A stretch of DNA of 64,000 nt from Liolophura sinensis (taxonomy: Eukaryota; Mollusca; Polyplacophora; Chitonida; Chitonidae). Both the position numbers and the translations under genes were made by a program. The stretch spans positions 23,131,501-23,195,500 of the forward strand of contig NC_088303.1 in assembly GCF_032854445.1 (NCBI RefSeq), read 5' to 3'. Positions 12,401 to 25,610 of this stretch are shown here, one piece after another (positions within the stretch are counted from its first letter, which is position 1; each line of letters begins with the position of its first letter). The notes under the pieces are model-generated. The model did no database searches. It was not told where the DNA came from and worked only from the letters and a program-made list of their open reading frames with translations.

Positions 12401-15400
12401 AAATTGTTCAGTACGAGGTTAAACCCCAAGAACTCACTCAATCACTTTTCGTTCAGATTATGTTTACCTGATAAGCAACTATGTCACTGTAGTCAGTGAG
12501 ATTCCACATGTATGCAAATGTCCATTGCAGTATGAATTTTATTGCAACTGTATGTACATGTATGTCTGACAGTGTAACAATAAAACCACATATACATGTA
12601 TGCCAATGTGATATGAACTTCATTGCAACTACATGTATCTCATTGTAATGAGAACTTTGTTGCAACTACACTGTATGCTAACATAATAACATGAACTTCA
12701 TTTTGTAAACATGCATGTCAGTGTAATGAGAACTTTGTTGCAACAATGCCAGTCAACCCTTACAGACATGAGGTGTACACCTCAGTGTGAGGTATAGATG
12801 AGGTGTATATGGGATATAAGCCTCATATATACCTAACTATGAGATACAGATGAGGTTTACACCCAGTTTATATTATCTGATGTGTACTGTACCTCAAGTA
12901 CACCCCAGCCATATGCCTATACCTCATATGTACCACAGGGACAATCACACTTAGAAGATGTACCTTGGGTACACCTTAGAAACTTTGAAAGTTTTTGGGC
13001 AGTTTTTGAACACGAGGTAATGTACCTCAAATACACTTAAAGAACATTGAAAAAAATGTACACTTAGAAGATGTACCTCAGGTACACCTTAGAAACTTTG
13101 AAAGTCAAAAAAAGTAAATGATGCACCTAAGTTACACTATACAAACTTTTCAAGTTTTTTATTATAATTTAGGTAGTCGTATATCTCAGGTACACCTCAG
13201 CCACTTTTTTAAAGTTTTAAAACGAGATCAGATTTACATTTTACTTCAGACAAAATGGTGAGTACAAAATCACAAATGTTTTTGTGCAAAAGAAAATTGT
13301 TTACTAAATAAATATAAGCCTTTGTCTCACCGTATAATGACTTGTCCATGAGTGTGCAAATATTGACCTGTCACAGAGCATGGATATATTTGCCCCTGAT
13401 TATTCCAAGATGGCTGCCCTGAACAAGGTGATTATATACTCCAGGCTGTGGGAAAACAACAAAATTATGCACTGATTGATGCTTCCTGGGACAGAATTTG
13501 TGACATGTTTGGGCACATGGACAGTTCTAAAAGGCATAGAAAAGGAGCAGCTCTAAATTTTGATCAAGCAGCTAGAAAACCTCATGTAAAATCAGCTGAG
13601 ATTTACAGATACTGTAAACAAGGATGCTCTTACAAACTTACTTAATTTTATTTATAATTTATACAGTCAATATTTAAGTGTTTTGATCATATTTTCTAAC
13701 AATATAAAAATGAAAACAGCGTACATCCACCTTACCAATAAGCATGTATTCCTCAGTTGTACCTCGTACACCTCAGGCATCATATTTTTTACCTAATATT
13801 TACACGGTACACCTCAGCTGAGGTTTACTATAGGGTTACATGAGGTACTAATTTGCATAATTGCGAGTACCTCAGATGCACCTTCAATAAACCTCAAATA
13901 TGCCTTAGACACACCTCACTTTAGGTATGCTATGCCCCAGTGGTACACCTCAGATGTACCTCTAGTACACCTTATCGGGGAAGCGGTAAACATCATAGCA
14001 ACTACACGTACATGTATGCTAATCAGAATGTCGTGAAAACTTTATTCAAACTACATGTGTGCCTTTATAGTGAGAAGTTTACTGTAGTTATGCCAATGTG
14101 TTGATTGAATGAAATTGCATAACCGAATTTATAAATGTATTTTCGAGTAGTGTCAGAGGTACCGTAGACTATTTACATTAATACAGTGTAGATGAGGAGT
14201 TTACAATAATACAAGACAACAAATTGCTTCTATTTAAACATTTACACGAACAGGTATTTAGAATAAAATGTGATCTGTGCAAGGTAAATTGGCAAGAGGC
14301 CATGTTTCACCAATTACATTAACATGTTAACTTTGGTCAACTGTCACATTCTTTGCAGCTCTGGTTTTACTCATGTGCTGTAGTGTTTTTATATTATATT
14401 ACTTGATGAGGCACAGAAACATGTACATGTAGTCCATACACTAATTTATATTAGATATATTTCTGCTTTTTTCCAATTTAAGGCCATATTGTGGGATGCA
14501 AAAAAGATCGCAAGTTAAGAAACTTTCTACACATATAGCGTAATTCCAGATTTTATGAAGGAATGTTCATATAAAATGGTATTAGAGCAGATTTGAAGTA
14601 TCCCATGTCTGTAGTACATGTACCTGTAGTAATAACATGAGAGTACATTGACTTTTCTGTAGTACATGTACCTGTAGTAATAGCATGAGAGTACGTTGAC
14701 TCTTCTGTAGTACATGTACCTGTAGTAATAACATGAGAGTACATTGACTTTTCTGTAGTACATGTACCTGTAGTAATAGCATGAGAGTACGTTGACTCTT
14801 CTGTAGTACATGTACCTGTAGTAATAGCATGAGAGTACATTGACCCTCACAACTACATGAACTAAGGCAGGAATCTTGTGTTCCACAGTTCGGAGCTGTG
14901 ATCATTACAGTATCATCATGCAAAGCTAGTCGAAGAGTAGCTGTAAATCGGTAATCATTTTTCTCGTCTTTAGCAAAACATACTTTGATTCATAAATCCT
15001 TCAGTTTTAAGGGCGTACAAGTTAATGTGGATGTTGAGGTAGTTGTTTTTCAGTGGAAGCAGCAGGTAAATTGTGCATGTGGTCTGTATGATCCCTGTTT
15101 TAGACCTGTACTTCTTGTGGGGGACGTGTACTTGTGGGTGCGAGACAGGCAGTTGCCCGGGATGACCTCAGTCTCATGGGTATGACGTCAGAGTTGTGTT
15201 AAGGATTGACCTACATGTACATGTAGCTAGTGGTAAGACTGACTCACATAAACACTGTCAAGGTCACTCATACGGTTTTAATGCTTTGGTACATACATAC
15301 ATGGAGTATGTTGAGCATACATATACATGTGGAAGCAACTCAGTGGGATGACACCTTGACTGAGATTAGTAGTCCTGTTGTTTATGTCTTGGTCAGTGTG

Positions 15401-18400
15401 CATTTTGGTGTACAGTGTTACGAGTACTTGGCTGAACTGTGCATATGTTCATATCAGGCTCGTAGTAAGCAGTGACATGTAAATGGACGTTACAGTCTGT
15501 GTTTTTTGCTATACTTGCAACTGTCTGTTGTGATCATGTCACACTGCCCTGCAGGCGCTTTGTAGTGTACAAAAATTACTATTATAAATATGCGTAGTAA
15601 TTTTGAATACTTTGAAAATAAACAGATGTCATTTCTATTTTACATAAATGCATGTGACAATGTTATTATTTTAATAGGTATTTGCACTTTAATTATTATT
15701 TTTAAATATAATGATTAATACTATGACTTACACTTTAAACTTGTTTTTAAACCAACATCACACCAATCTGATCATTTCTATGAAGAATTAATATCAATAG
15801 GCAGAATTATTAAGTTCATATTTCATTGTAAAATGTATTGTGATGAGCTTAACACCTGGTGAACATTTATTTGCCCATTTGAATGTAGTGACAGTAGCGT
15901 ACATAAATATTTATGTCCTCTACCCATAGGCCTGACCGCCTTGTCGTGGTGAAAAAGCCGTCAGTACAAACGTTATAAACACCAATCAGATAAATAAAGT
16001 AAATGTTTACATTGCTAATCTGCACATTCTGTTGATTGAAATCCTAAAATAAGTGAAGGCATTACATGTGGATACTATAGGTTAGATGTACATGTAGGTA
16101 CTGTAGGTCTTGCTGCATATGAGAAACTGATGATAAATGAGAAAGCATGTTGGGATGTACAAATCCCAGGCTGCTTTGTTTTAATGTTCAGTACTTGCAT
16201 GAATTTTCTTTGTTGAATATGGGTTTTGAAGACAGTTAAATTCCTCCATACAGGTACTTTGTTTATCTCTCATGGACGTCTTTTATGTTTTCTCAACTTT
16301 TCGCAGCTATTCCATTTCTGGTATGTTAGTCACAAAGTCTTTGTGGCTCCTCAAAAGGTGAAAAATACATGTGCATATGTACACACCTTTCCTGACTGTC
16401 CCTTTCATAATTTTGAAGTTAAGCCTCAGCACTAACTATTAGGAGTGTTTGATTTAGAGGAAGTGTTTTTTTCTCTGCCATTGTGTTGACAAACTCAGCT
16501 GGCTAGGGGGTCACATGATGTTTTTGTCCTTGGTCATAAAGTCATGTTTTACTGAAGGGATAACATACAAGATATGATTGCCCCTGGTGGGTAACAGTGA
16601 AGCCCCTGGGGTGGCGACGTGATGTTGTGTGACTAAAGCCCGGGTCATCGTCACAGCTACACACGCACTGTGGACTAACCCTTCGAACAAGACAGGCTGG
16701 AGCGGAACCTCATGGTGTGTTGGGAGGATTATACATGTATAGCTACATGCCCTTGAGTGAAACGTACATGAACTGGTACACTTACACACATGACATGTTT
16801 TGGTACAAAGACAACATATCGTGCAGGTAGACTACTCAAATGTGGTTGTGTCTGGAAGTTTCTGGCTGTCTTCCTGTTGTGCCACCAAAGGTTGCGTTAT
16901 CCCTTTTCCCCAACATCTGTACTAGGGGGGCCTGGTCATATCCCATTTCCAAGTATCTGTATGAGAGGCACCAAAGGGGGACACCATATCATGTGGTTCT
17001 AAAAGCCCATTTCCTATTAAAGGCCTGTTTGTACATGATGTAATATCCCACTTGAATTACTTCAGAATACGGTCTGCCCAGTTTATAAGTGGAATATTCT
17101 TGAGTATGGCATAAAGCAAAATAATGGTTTAATAAATGAATAATATCAGAATAAGAACTCGCAATTACAACATTGAGACTCTGTGGGGATATGTAGAGAA
17201 CATGTTAGATGTTGTCTACATTTTATGTACATTTCATGCTCTAAACTCAACAAGGCTTCGACATATAGGGGTAATTCTAGTTTGATTGTTGTTTTGTGTA
17301 TGTGTATGAGTGTTTGCTGAATATGGTTTCGAGAACATGTTTGGTGTTCTTGTTTGTGAAATGTGTCTCAATGACATGTCATATTGCTGCATGGTGAGAC
17401 TGGTATGAAGATGCCAGCGATGATTGTGGTACTAAACAGCTGATTCTGTCTTGTCAGGGTGGGTGGGACGGTGGGTGCAGTGCTGACATGCCCCCTCGAG
17501 GTGGTCAAGACCCGTCTCCAGTCCTCCGTGGCAGTGTTTCGCCCAGTCTACGTCCCGTCTGTGAATTTGGTGACCCATGGCACCCAATGTGCTAACCTGA
17601 GCACATACTCATCAGCGCGAGATCTGGTACTGCCCCATACCCACCACAGTAGAGTATCTACAAGCCTCTTCATCTGTCTCAGGTAAGTCCACTCCAGGTT
17701 ACACCCACTTCAAGTAACCGTCTCTCTCTTGTGGGATTCCTCGTCATGTCAACTTTCTCTATGTTGATAGTTATTAACAAAATTTTTGCTTAAAATTGCA
17801 AAAACTCTTTTTGACCTAGTCCATGACTAAATTACACATTTTTAATTGATTTTAAAAGTTTTAAAAGTTGCAGTGATCATGGAAAAGTGTTTTTAAGCTT
17901 GTTTGGAATATAGGACTATAATATGACAAATACAGTAATTGTGTAGTAATCTTTAATGCCTAGTGTTTATTTAGAATGGAAGTTCTAGAGGAGGTACATG
18001 GAGGCCTACATCTAGATTTGAATGATTAGGACCTGGCCAAATGTCTTGGCTTCCCTAAACTAACAGGGTTAGGTGTTCAAATCCAGCTCAGGCTGACCAG
18101 GCTGTGGCTTTAAATCAGACAGCGAGTCAGTTGCACATACATACATGAACATATACCAGCCAAGGATTGTTTTTGCCTTTTGTACGGACTCCGAGATGTT
18201 TACGCCACTCTTCAAGCGGATGTCAGTGTCTTTACAGTTATATCAAAACCTACCAGTGACCTATAAAACAGGTTTCCTGTCAAACACATTTATGATGTTT
18301 ATTATGATCCAGTTCTGACTCGTCACACATTTTGTACAGGTCATCTTGATGCTGATAAGCTGTTTGAATGATTGTGTTGATGTGGATGTTATAAAATGAC

Positions 18401-21400
18401 TATACTTTCACATGGCTGTATTTTGTTCTTTTGTTCTGTAGGCATATTGTCCAAACAGAAGGTGTTCGGGGTTTGTTTAGAGGCTTAGGCCCTAATCTAG
18501 TTGGAGTCGCTCCATCCAGGTAGGTCAGACATCACATGTTAATGTTTACACTTTGATTGATCATGGCTCAGCAGACAGAATGACCCTGGAAAAAATATAT
18601 ATACATGGCCTCATTGAGCTGTAAAAAAAACCATGTATGTGTGAAGACTGTTCTTACAGTGAACCCATCGATGCATGGGGACAGGTATTGAAATATTGAA
18701 TTGTCCTTATTTGGAGAATAAGAGGAATTGAGACATGCTGCTGGTATTTCTTACCCTGTAGCTAAATGCACTGTAGACCTGGTTGTGCAAAGGTGCAAAT
18801 AAAAACCTTTGTAAGAGTATGCAGACTACAGTGATGACCCTATAACCTGGTTATATTCTGACACTAGGCCTTGAGGCCTGGGTTAGTCAGTAACCAGGTT
18901 AGTCTATGGTCAGCCAGCATGCACAGTAGAGCCTCTACACTCTGATCTTGATTACTGAGAAGTTCCCCAGAAATACACTTTGTTATAAAGGAATTCATGG
19001 AGTTAATTGATGTATTTTTTGTATGAGGAGGAGGGGATGGGTTTGGCAGATATGAATTACATTGTGCTAACAAAAAGGTCTTTAAGTACACATGAAGGAA
19101 AGCAACAGGGTATTCTCTCACCTGGCTGAATGAGAACTCCAAAACATGGGGCGTTATTGGGTGCCATGCTGTGGCGCAAAGGGAAGTGGGTTGTCACTGG
19201 TGTTTGGAGAGGTAAGCATTGGGGTGGAGAGAGATGGGGAATTTTACTGGAATGACGGTGATGTTGGGAGGGTAGGTACTTGGTAGGCAAACAATGTAAT
19301 ACAGCAAAACACTTTCATAGTTCTGAAGAATTTTCAAAATGAGCTTTGTGGGGTTTAGACAACTGATAGGCTGTTTTAAATAAAGCCACGCATTCTTTTT
19401 CTTGTGATTGGTCCGAGGAAAATGAACCTGTTTGTCACACATTTAGTTTGGTTCCAATGTCTCTGTCAAATATGTTTTTGTGTGAAGACTTCTTCAACAA
19501 TGTTGAGGTCTTTAGAATTCAAGCCTTTGATTGTGAATACACTATCCATGATAGCCCATCTGTCATCTAGCTAAGGGGCAGGGAGCTCTCTTCCCAGAGA
19601 AGCCATAGAAGTACGTGTATTTCATTTAGTTAATGAGGATAGAACTGGATACCAACATATATTGGTCATTCCAAACTGGAGAAACTAGGTGACTTATCAG
19701 TGTTAAGTGTGAATCACGTCATCATGTCACCACCAACTTTCACAGAGCCAGCAGTCTGTGTCTAACAAGAATTTCTCCACTTTCACCTTAGTGTATTAAT
19801 GACAAAGACCTGATTGTGTCTTACACTGTACAGCTTATTAAACACCCTGGCAGTGTTGGTTACTTTGCAAGAAAGTGTGTTTTATTAAGACAGTCTACAG
19901 GTTTATGAAGTGTAGTTATGTAGACACTTTACAGAAGTATATTTATAGGCTAAAGACATACTTACTAATATTTGCTCATTTGATATTTTTTCATCTGTTT
20001 CAGGGCAATATATTTTTGTACATATGCAAAGACAAAGCGTTTGTTAAATCAGAACATCTCACCTGACACCCCTCTAGTCCACATAGGCTCAGCCGCTGCT
20101 GCAGGTAAGGGCCACACACTGTCATATTTGTTTTCTCTCTCACAAGCGAAAGCGTACGTAAAGAAAATATGTAAAAGCGCAGTTATTTTCAATTACATGT
20201 ACGTGTACGAATGGTCATAGTCAAGATTTGATACCCATCAGCTTTGAAAATCTTGGGCCTCAGCTGTCAGAACAGATGGTGAGAGAAAAGCTATAGTTGT
20301 GATATTAAGCATTGCTTTCTGTGACCACATGTACAAGGCTTATAGAGCATGCTTGAATTCCGTCAATATTCTTGTCTGGAATACAGTATAAGGCTCTGTG
20401 CCCATTTGGTATCTCAAGATTTACATGAACCTTAACTCCATGGTACTGTCATGTACCTCCAAGATTGAGAGATTTTGTAAGGCAATTGATTGAACTTGTG
20501 CTCAAGAGGATGTTTATGTCCACAGGTGCAACTGCCAGTACGCTCACAAATCCTATATGGTTTGTGAAAACAAGGTTACAGCTTGACCAAAAGTAAGTTT
20601 ACTAGCCGTACTTAAATCTTGTTACTTATTGTTTTGATTTCTTCTGTAAATGTCAGTGTTCCGGCAGATTTAAATTAAATGTCACGTTTTGGTTGAAAGT
20701 TTTCATTATTTTTTTTTTAAATACCTTTTCGTATGTATATTATATTTTCTATTTGACATCATAATAAAGTGTCCATGGAATGCTCTTCTTTCTGTTGCCT
20801 TGTGATTACTTTTGTCCAAAACAAAAAGCAAGATAGACCTGAACTCAGTTCCATCAATGTTGAATATTACAATTGTGTTGTCAGTACAATATTTGGATTA
20901 ATTGCTTGACTGACTCAAGAACATTTCACTAACAGAGTCACTGTCATGGGAGGTATGAATCAAAGTAACAGTGAATGTGAGAATATTGTGATAAAATCGT
21001 TGATTGGATTTATTCGTGTAAATTAACATGTTTCTACAAATCTGGATTATTTACAGGAAGAATGGGAGATTGACGTGTACACAGTGCGTTCGGCAGATTC
21101 TCCAGACCCAGGGCATTCGTGGCTTCTACAAGGGACTCACAGCATCTTACTATGGCATATCCGAGACAGTCATCCACTTTGTGATATACGAAGCTGTCAA
21201 GGCAAGGTTGATGGAGTATCGAGCGAAATACTCACCTGATGAAGATCTCACAGGCATGGACTTTCTGCGCTTTATGTTGGCCGGTGCTATCTCAAAGTCA
21301 TGTGCCTCCATAATTGCATATCCACATGGTAAGAAACCTGCTGGCACAACTGTCAATTGTACAGAGTTTGACAAGATTGAAGGTTACATTTCTGAAAATG

Positions 21401-21843
21401 CAAAAAAGCAGATACACATTTAAAGGCTAAATGTGAAACTCTCTTTCTCTTTTTAAAATTTTACTGACCGAATTAATAGTTGTGAGAATTAACATTCCCA
21501 TTAAATGCCAATATTCTTTGCTAAAGTGTTTTTTTGTTTTTGTTTTTTGTTTTGCTTTTTGTTAATTCTTATGTAAATCTCAATATCTTTGGCTGGCCCA
21601 CATGAACTAAAATATTTTTTATTTTTTCCTGTAGAAGTTGCAAGGACCCGGTTGCGACAGGAAGGTGATAAGTACCGCTCATTCTTCCAGACCTTAGCCT
21701 TGGTGTTTAAAGAAGAGGGGTACAGGGGCCTGTATAGGGGACTCGCAACCCAACTTGTACGGCAAATTCCAAACACAGCAATAATGATGTCAACGTATGA
21801 GCTCGTGGTCTACCTTCTGTGCTACGAAGAGGATGCAACGTGA
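9375..21843 (+). CDS. SLC25A36: Mitochondrial pyrimidine-nucleotide carrier, SLC25A33/36-like (7 exons, 330 aa)
   Basis: Inner-membrane carrier; the family exchanges pyrimidine nucleotides between cytosol and mitochondrial matrix. Exons deduced from GT-AG sites and phase: 9375-9415, 17458-17682, 18442-18519, 20004-20104, 20526-20592, 21057-21328 and 21635-21843. They total 993 nt and stay in frame from ATG to TGA. The three carrier signatures are visible: PLEVVK (residues 26-31), PIWFVK (158-163) and PHEVAR (260-265, split by the last intron). The second signature with Trp, the stretch [15 protein letters not shown] and the C-terminal [20 protein letters not shown] are typical of SLC25A33/36, not of other carriers. 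Human members are about 311-321 residues; the extra length sits in the loop after signature 1 (about residues 36-80). The start is chosen because [14 protein letters not shown] aligns with the family N-terminus, its donor phase fits exon 2 and it has an ACATGG context. Whether it is the A33 or A36 orthologue is not resolved. Confidence 0.95.
12091..12445 (+). mobile_element. SINE family B copy 2, in carrier intron 1
   Basis: This is the fullest head: gccccgatagcatggttggt then agagcatctgcttcggg, B box gggttaatcctgg. The body and the gttaaaccccaagaactcac end match the other copies. Confidence 0.85.
12745..13985 (+). repeat. 1.2-kb block of recurring 'tacctcaggtacacctta' motifs
   Basis: At least a dozen variants of gtacctcaggtacacct occur, several extended to cttagaaactttgaaagt (12959, 13069). 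The ends carry opposed versions: gacatgaggtgtacacctca at 12767-12790 and ggtacacctcagatgtacct near 13930-13960. This could be the termini of a non-autonomous element or simply a motif cluster. Its central 250 bases lack the motif. Confidence 0.5.
13448..13645 (+). CDS. Unrecognised short ORF in the motif block, possible transposon remnant
   Basis: The 65-codon frame ends in TAA and is basic ([20 protein letters not shown], then [20 protein letters not shown]). It is preceded by a possible acceptor (tatactccag) and by ATGGCTGCCCTGAACAAG at about 13410. It sits in the motif-free centre of the 12.75-13.98 kb block, which is where an element's coding remnant would be. I do not recognise the family. 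Confidence 0.2.
   Translation: MGKQQNYALIDASWDRICDMFGHMDSSKRHRKGAALNFDQAARKPHVKSAEIYRYCKQGCSYKLT
14605..14850 (+). repeat. 48-bp tandem repeat, five copies, two alternating variants
   Basis: The unit is gtagtacatgtacctgtagt plus aataacatgagagtacattg and acttttct. Variant 2 has aatagcatgagagtacgttg and actcttct. Variants mostly alternate, giving a 96-bp higher-order unit. Because 48 is divisible by three, all three antisense frames stay open; these are not genes. Confidence 0.9.
18040..18240 (+). mobile_element. Possible tRNA-derived SINE fragment
   Basis: A B-box-like gttaggtgttcaaatccagc lies at about 18068-18087, with acctggccaaatgtcttggc upstream. It does not match families A or B. Low confidence. 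Confidence 0.25.
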
Positions 21844-24490
21844 AAACAGTCCTGTGAAAATTTGTCGCATAGCAATAACTAGAACTCCAAAGAGTATAAG
21901 GCTGCCTTCTCCTGCATATGGAATGGGTGGTGCAGATTTGACGTGTGTCTACCATCTCCTGGCATGCATAGTCTTGTAAATTTACAATTCTGAGAACTTC
22001 TCAAGAGATCGCTTAGAAGAAAATATATGTCTTCCATGTTTGTGGATCTGGACAGAACTCAAGCACAAATGCTGTTCCATAAAAAACATTCTTACAGCTA
22101 GTGAGAGGAGATTTGAACTATACTTTTGGACAGATTTAAAACCAGCTGTATGTATAGATACTTATTGTTCCATGCCATCAGGACAAGAAGAACCATTGAG
22201 CTGTTCCCTGTAGGACTTATAGCAGGAAATTATGCACAGGCATGACAATCGCTTCAGTATTTCTGAATCCGTATTTAGTTGAAGCTTCAGGTTGTAATGT
22301 CAGCTTCATGGTTTGTGTTGATATGCCATGTATGTGGTGAAACACATCAGAAAAAGTGTTCAAAACGAACTGCATCTGTAACACATTCTTGGCTATATAT
22401 GCAATTAGGTCGAAGCCAGGATCTGTTTGAAAGTTGTCTGATGACCATGAACTTTTGTAGCTAGTTTCCCAGTGGTGTGACGAATGACACTGACCACCCT
22501 GAGTATTTGGACTGTGATGATGTTTGATGTACATATATTGTATACAACTTTTGAAACTGTAAATATAATAGCTTGTGTGTAAATAAGTGTAAAGAATTGT
22601 ACATACATATAGATGTACACAAAGGAAAGTGATACATATGAAGATTATGTAACATTTTGGATAAAGTTTAATGATTATTGAAAGGTGTAAATGTGTGAAT
22701 TAGACTTTGTGTACATGTGCTTGTGCTCTGTTGAAAGTACTTCAGATACCATGTTGAAAGTGCTTAGAATCATGTCTGAAAGTAGTCAAGAGTTGCTTTG
22801 AATGTGCTTTGGGTGATGTTTTGAAAGAGTTTTTGTTGAATGTTTTGTTGAATGAAAGGTCTTGTGGGGTTTGGGTGTTTTGAGCTTGCCATATTGTGTT
22901 GATAGTGCTTTCGGTGTTCCGTTGAAATTGTTTTTTGTATTGCATTGAAAGAGCTTCCAGTATAATGTATTGCAATATTAGTACTCTTGGTGTTGTTTTC
23001 AAATAGCTGTCCATATTGCCTTAAAAGTGCTTTTGGTGTCTGGTGTACCAGATACATGTATCCTCTGAAGAGAACTTCTAAGTGTTCCAGGATTGTGCTA
23101 TTTTGAGTTTCCATGATGGTACAATTGCATTGTCAGTATCTTGTTTGTTATTATGATCATATTTTTTTTTTAAATATATCTATTTTCTGTGGCATTTTTA
23201 AAAGTGTGGTACCTGTTTGGTTTTTTTTTTTATGAGAATCTCCTCTAAACAACCATACATGAAATTTTGTATCCGGTACCACATGTACATCTACAGTATC
23301 AGATGAGTGAAACAAACAGTATACATGTGGGTTACATTTACTCTACAAACTCTGAAATGACCAAATGCTGCAGGTAGCCTTTGGTCATGTTGGGTACAAT
23401 AGCTTTGCATAAATGCAGGTAGTGTCACCAGTCTTATAAATGGATGTTTGTGGACTGATGGATGAATTGGCATCACAATTTAGCCAGGGTCCATGTTTTT
23501 TTTTAGTATTTATTACATTTGTATGAGCAGTAGATTTTTTTATGTATATTCTTGCTGTTATTGCCAGGAATTTGAGAGTTTTTCACTTGTCAGAGCTTAA
23601 ATTCAGATAATTGTCTACATTTTTGTCCATGCAATGTTTGAGACCTGGACAGTTTGGGTGATTGTATTGCCTATTTTGGTGCCATATTGTATCTGCTTAC
23701 ATGCACCATTTTAAATGGTCATTGCACTTTGTCCTTAACATGTACCTTTGCCCCTTGTGTGTACAAGGCAAAAAATACATGTGTACCCACAGTGAGGAAC
23801 AAGGCCAACAATTACCTCCTTAAAGGTAGAGGTTAAATGCGCATGTTCTTGTCTTCAAGAAATAGCTGAATAAGGGCATTCTTATTTCACTTGTTTTATG
23901 TGGGGTAAATAAGTATTAAGTTAAGATTGTATCCCGTGTACACCGAGGAATTTTTCAAAAGTCTTTGTTTCCATTCTTGTATCATTCTTGTTTTCCATCC
24001 ATGTATGGCAGTGAAAATATGTATATGCTTATGTATACTGCTGTAAAGAAACTATTGTTCTGTGATCAGTGAAGTCATCAGTCACAAATTAAGACCTTGT
24101 AAATGTTGTACATACATGTGATTGTCTGCTGTCAGCTCTTGACACACTGTCAGAGCCTGCCAAATACCTCGGAGTTGTGTGCCATATGCCAAGCGTTAAG
24201 CCCTACAGAGTTTACTCTTTCGTTGTTGCCAAGATGTATTATTTACTGTACATGCGAAGGTACTTGGAGAGTTTGGCGAACTTAGAGACCAAAACAGCAC
24301 TTTTTCTCCGTGCATAGAAACATGTTGATTCCTGTACGGGATTGTATAGTTTGCGATATTGTGTATCAGATATGATTGTTTTATTTTTTTGATGCTGTGA
24401 GAATAAGCCCCTGAAGAACTTTTCATTGGCAGTCAGGGGGTATGAATCGTATCCAAAAGAGCTGGAATAAACCAGATGTTTATGAACATT
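21844..24490 (+). other. SLC25A36: Probable 3' UTR of the carrier gene
   Basis: No coding signal follows the TGA at 21841-21843. The first clear canonical polyadenylation hexamer, AATAAA, is at 24466-24471, followed by a T/G-rich stretch. That would give a 3' UTR of about 2.6 kb, long but ordinary for this gene family. It contains a degenerate repeat block at about 22735-23060. Earlier weaker signals (for example ataaag near 22661) could give shorter forms. Confidence 0.5.
22735..23060 (+). repeat. Degenerate repeat block in the carrier 3' UTR
   Basis: The motif 'gttgaaagtgctt' and variants (gttttgaaagagt, cattgaaagagctt, cttaaaagtgctttt) recurs every 35-45 bases. The copies are too diverged for a clean unit length. 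Short antisense ORFs here are composition shadows. Confidence 0.55.
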
Positions 24491-24833
24491 TATTTGTTGC
24501 GTTTTTCAATGTGCTTGTCATCCGATCGTTTCGAAGTGAATTTGTATGGTAAAATAGTGTTTAATTGTGACGGGTGTTGTATGGAATGAGACCAAAATGT
24601 TTCTAGTAGAAGTGACCGCTTCGTGAGACGAATTTCTGGTCATAAACATTAATACAGCGCGTTCATTAGTCTTGGAGAATTGTTGGTATGAGGCGCAGTC
24701 AACTTAGACATGCTTGTCTTCTTTTTTATTTTGCTCATTGAGATGTGAGCTTGCATGTAAGAGTGATGACACCAAAAGAAAGGAAATAAACAGCATTGTG
24801 TTCAGAGCGGATCAGTTGATATGTCCTGCCCGG

Positions 24834-24915
24834 TTTCCTGGCCGCAATACTGGCGGCCATCTTGTGAGTGAAGTACTTGAGAACGGCGTAAAACATCAAT
24901 CAAATAGATAAATTG
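24834..24915 (+). mobile_element. SINE family A tail fragment
   Basis: It contains ctggccgcaatactggcggc then gtgagtgaagtacttgagaa and cggcgtaaaacatcaatcaa. Only the last 80 bases are recognisable. Confidence 0.65.
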
Positions 24916-24944
24916 ACACGTTTTTTACGGCCTTCATGTTTGGG

Positions 24945-25610
24945 TATTGCTTTCGGAAGGTAGCTTGATCTCACAATATTGGCGTGGTTTGCCGTCTATC
25001 TCATAATATTGGTGGCGTGTACCCCCTATCGCACAGTTGGTAGAGCGTCCGCTTCGGGACCGGTAGATCCAGGATTAATCCTTGATCGAGTCACACCTAA
25101 GACTTTAAAAGAGGAAGTTGTAACTTCCTCGCTTGGCGTTCAGCATGAAGAGGAAAGTGCAACGACTGGTTGACCTGTATAAGTATAATGGCTCGGGCGG
25201 GGCCGCTTACTTGCCTTCGGTAAGGCGTCTCAGTGAAGCAGCACTAAATAGAAGAGCGGTGGAAATCCGTCCTGCAACAAGGAGGCACATTACACGTACA
25301 TGCACTCTAATGATTCGTTCGTCGTCACATGACTGAAAAATTGTTGAGTACGACGTTAAACCCCAAGCACTCACAGAGGTGTACGATCAATCTCACCAAA
25401 TTAGCCGAGTGTACCGTTTATCCCACTTAATGGCGTAGGTTACTGTCTACCTCACAATAGCGTTGGAGTGTGCCTTCCGTCTCACAACATTGACTGGCTG
25501 ATACTCTATCTCACCATATACAGAGTGGATGTGCGTCTTTCTCACCATGTGGGATGGGTGTACCGTTTGTCTCACAATATTAGCTCTCTCAGTTTTGGCT
25601 GGATGATCCT
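24945..25610 (+). repeat. Degenerate ~36-bp array (tctcacaatattggcgtg), interrupted by a SINE
   Basis: Units such as 'ccgtctatctcataatattg' and gtgtaccgtttgtctcacaa lie at 24970-25020 and resume at 25385-25590. They are strongly diverged. Confidence 0.6.
25020..25375 (+). mobile_element. SINE family B copy 3, inside a degenerate array
   Basis: The head is cgcacagttggtagagcgtc with a B-box-like aggattaatcc. The body and end gtacgacgttaaaccccaag are conserved. Flanking units 'tctcacaatattggcgtg' continue on both sides. Confidence 0.85.

Larger units (their letters stand above)
9416..17457 (+). other. SLC25A36: Intron 1 of the carrier gene
   Basis: An 8-kb intron with a gtatgt donor and a cttgtcag acceptor. 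It holds C-runs at 11127-11153 and 11780-11795, a SINE B copy, the 12.75-13.98 kb motif block and the 48-bp array. Near 15944-16010 is a short SINE-tail fragment (taaacaccaatcagataaat). 17085-17150 has another tail-like fragment. The rest is unremarkable AT-rich sequence. Confidence 0.6.

Noticed and set aside
21028-21060. Start of the carrier at an ATG at 21028 within intron sequence
   Set aside because: A ttacag acceptor at 21051-21056 and homology show that the exon begins at 21057.
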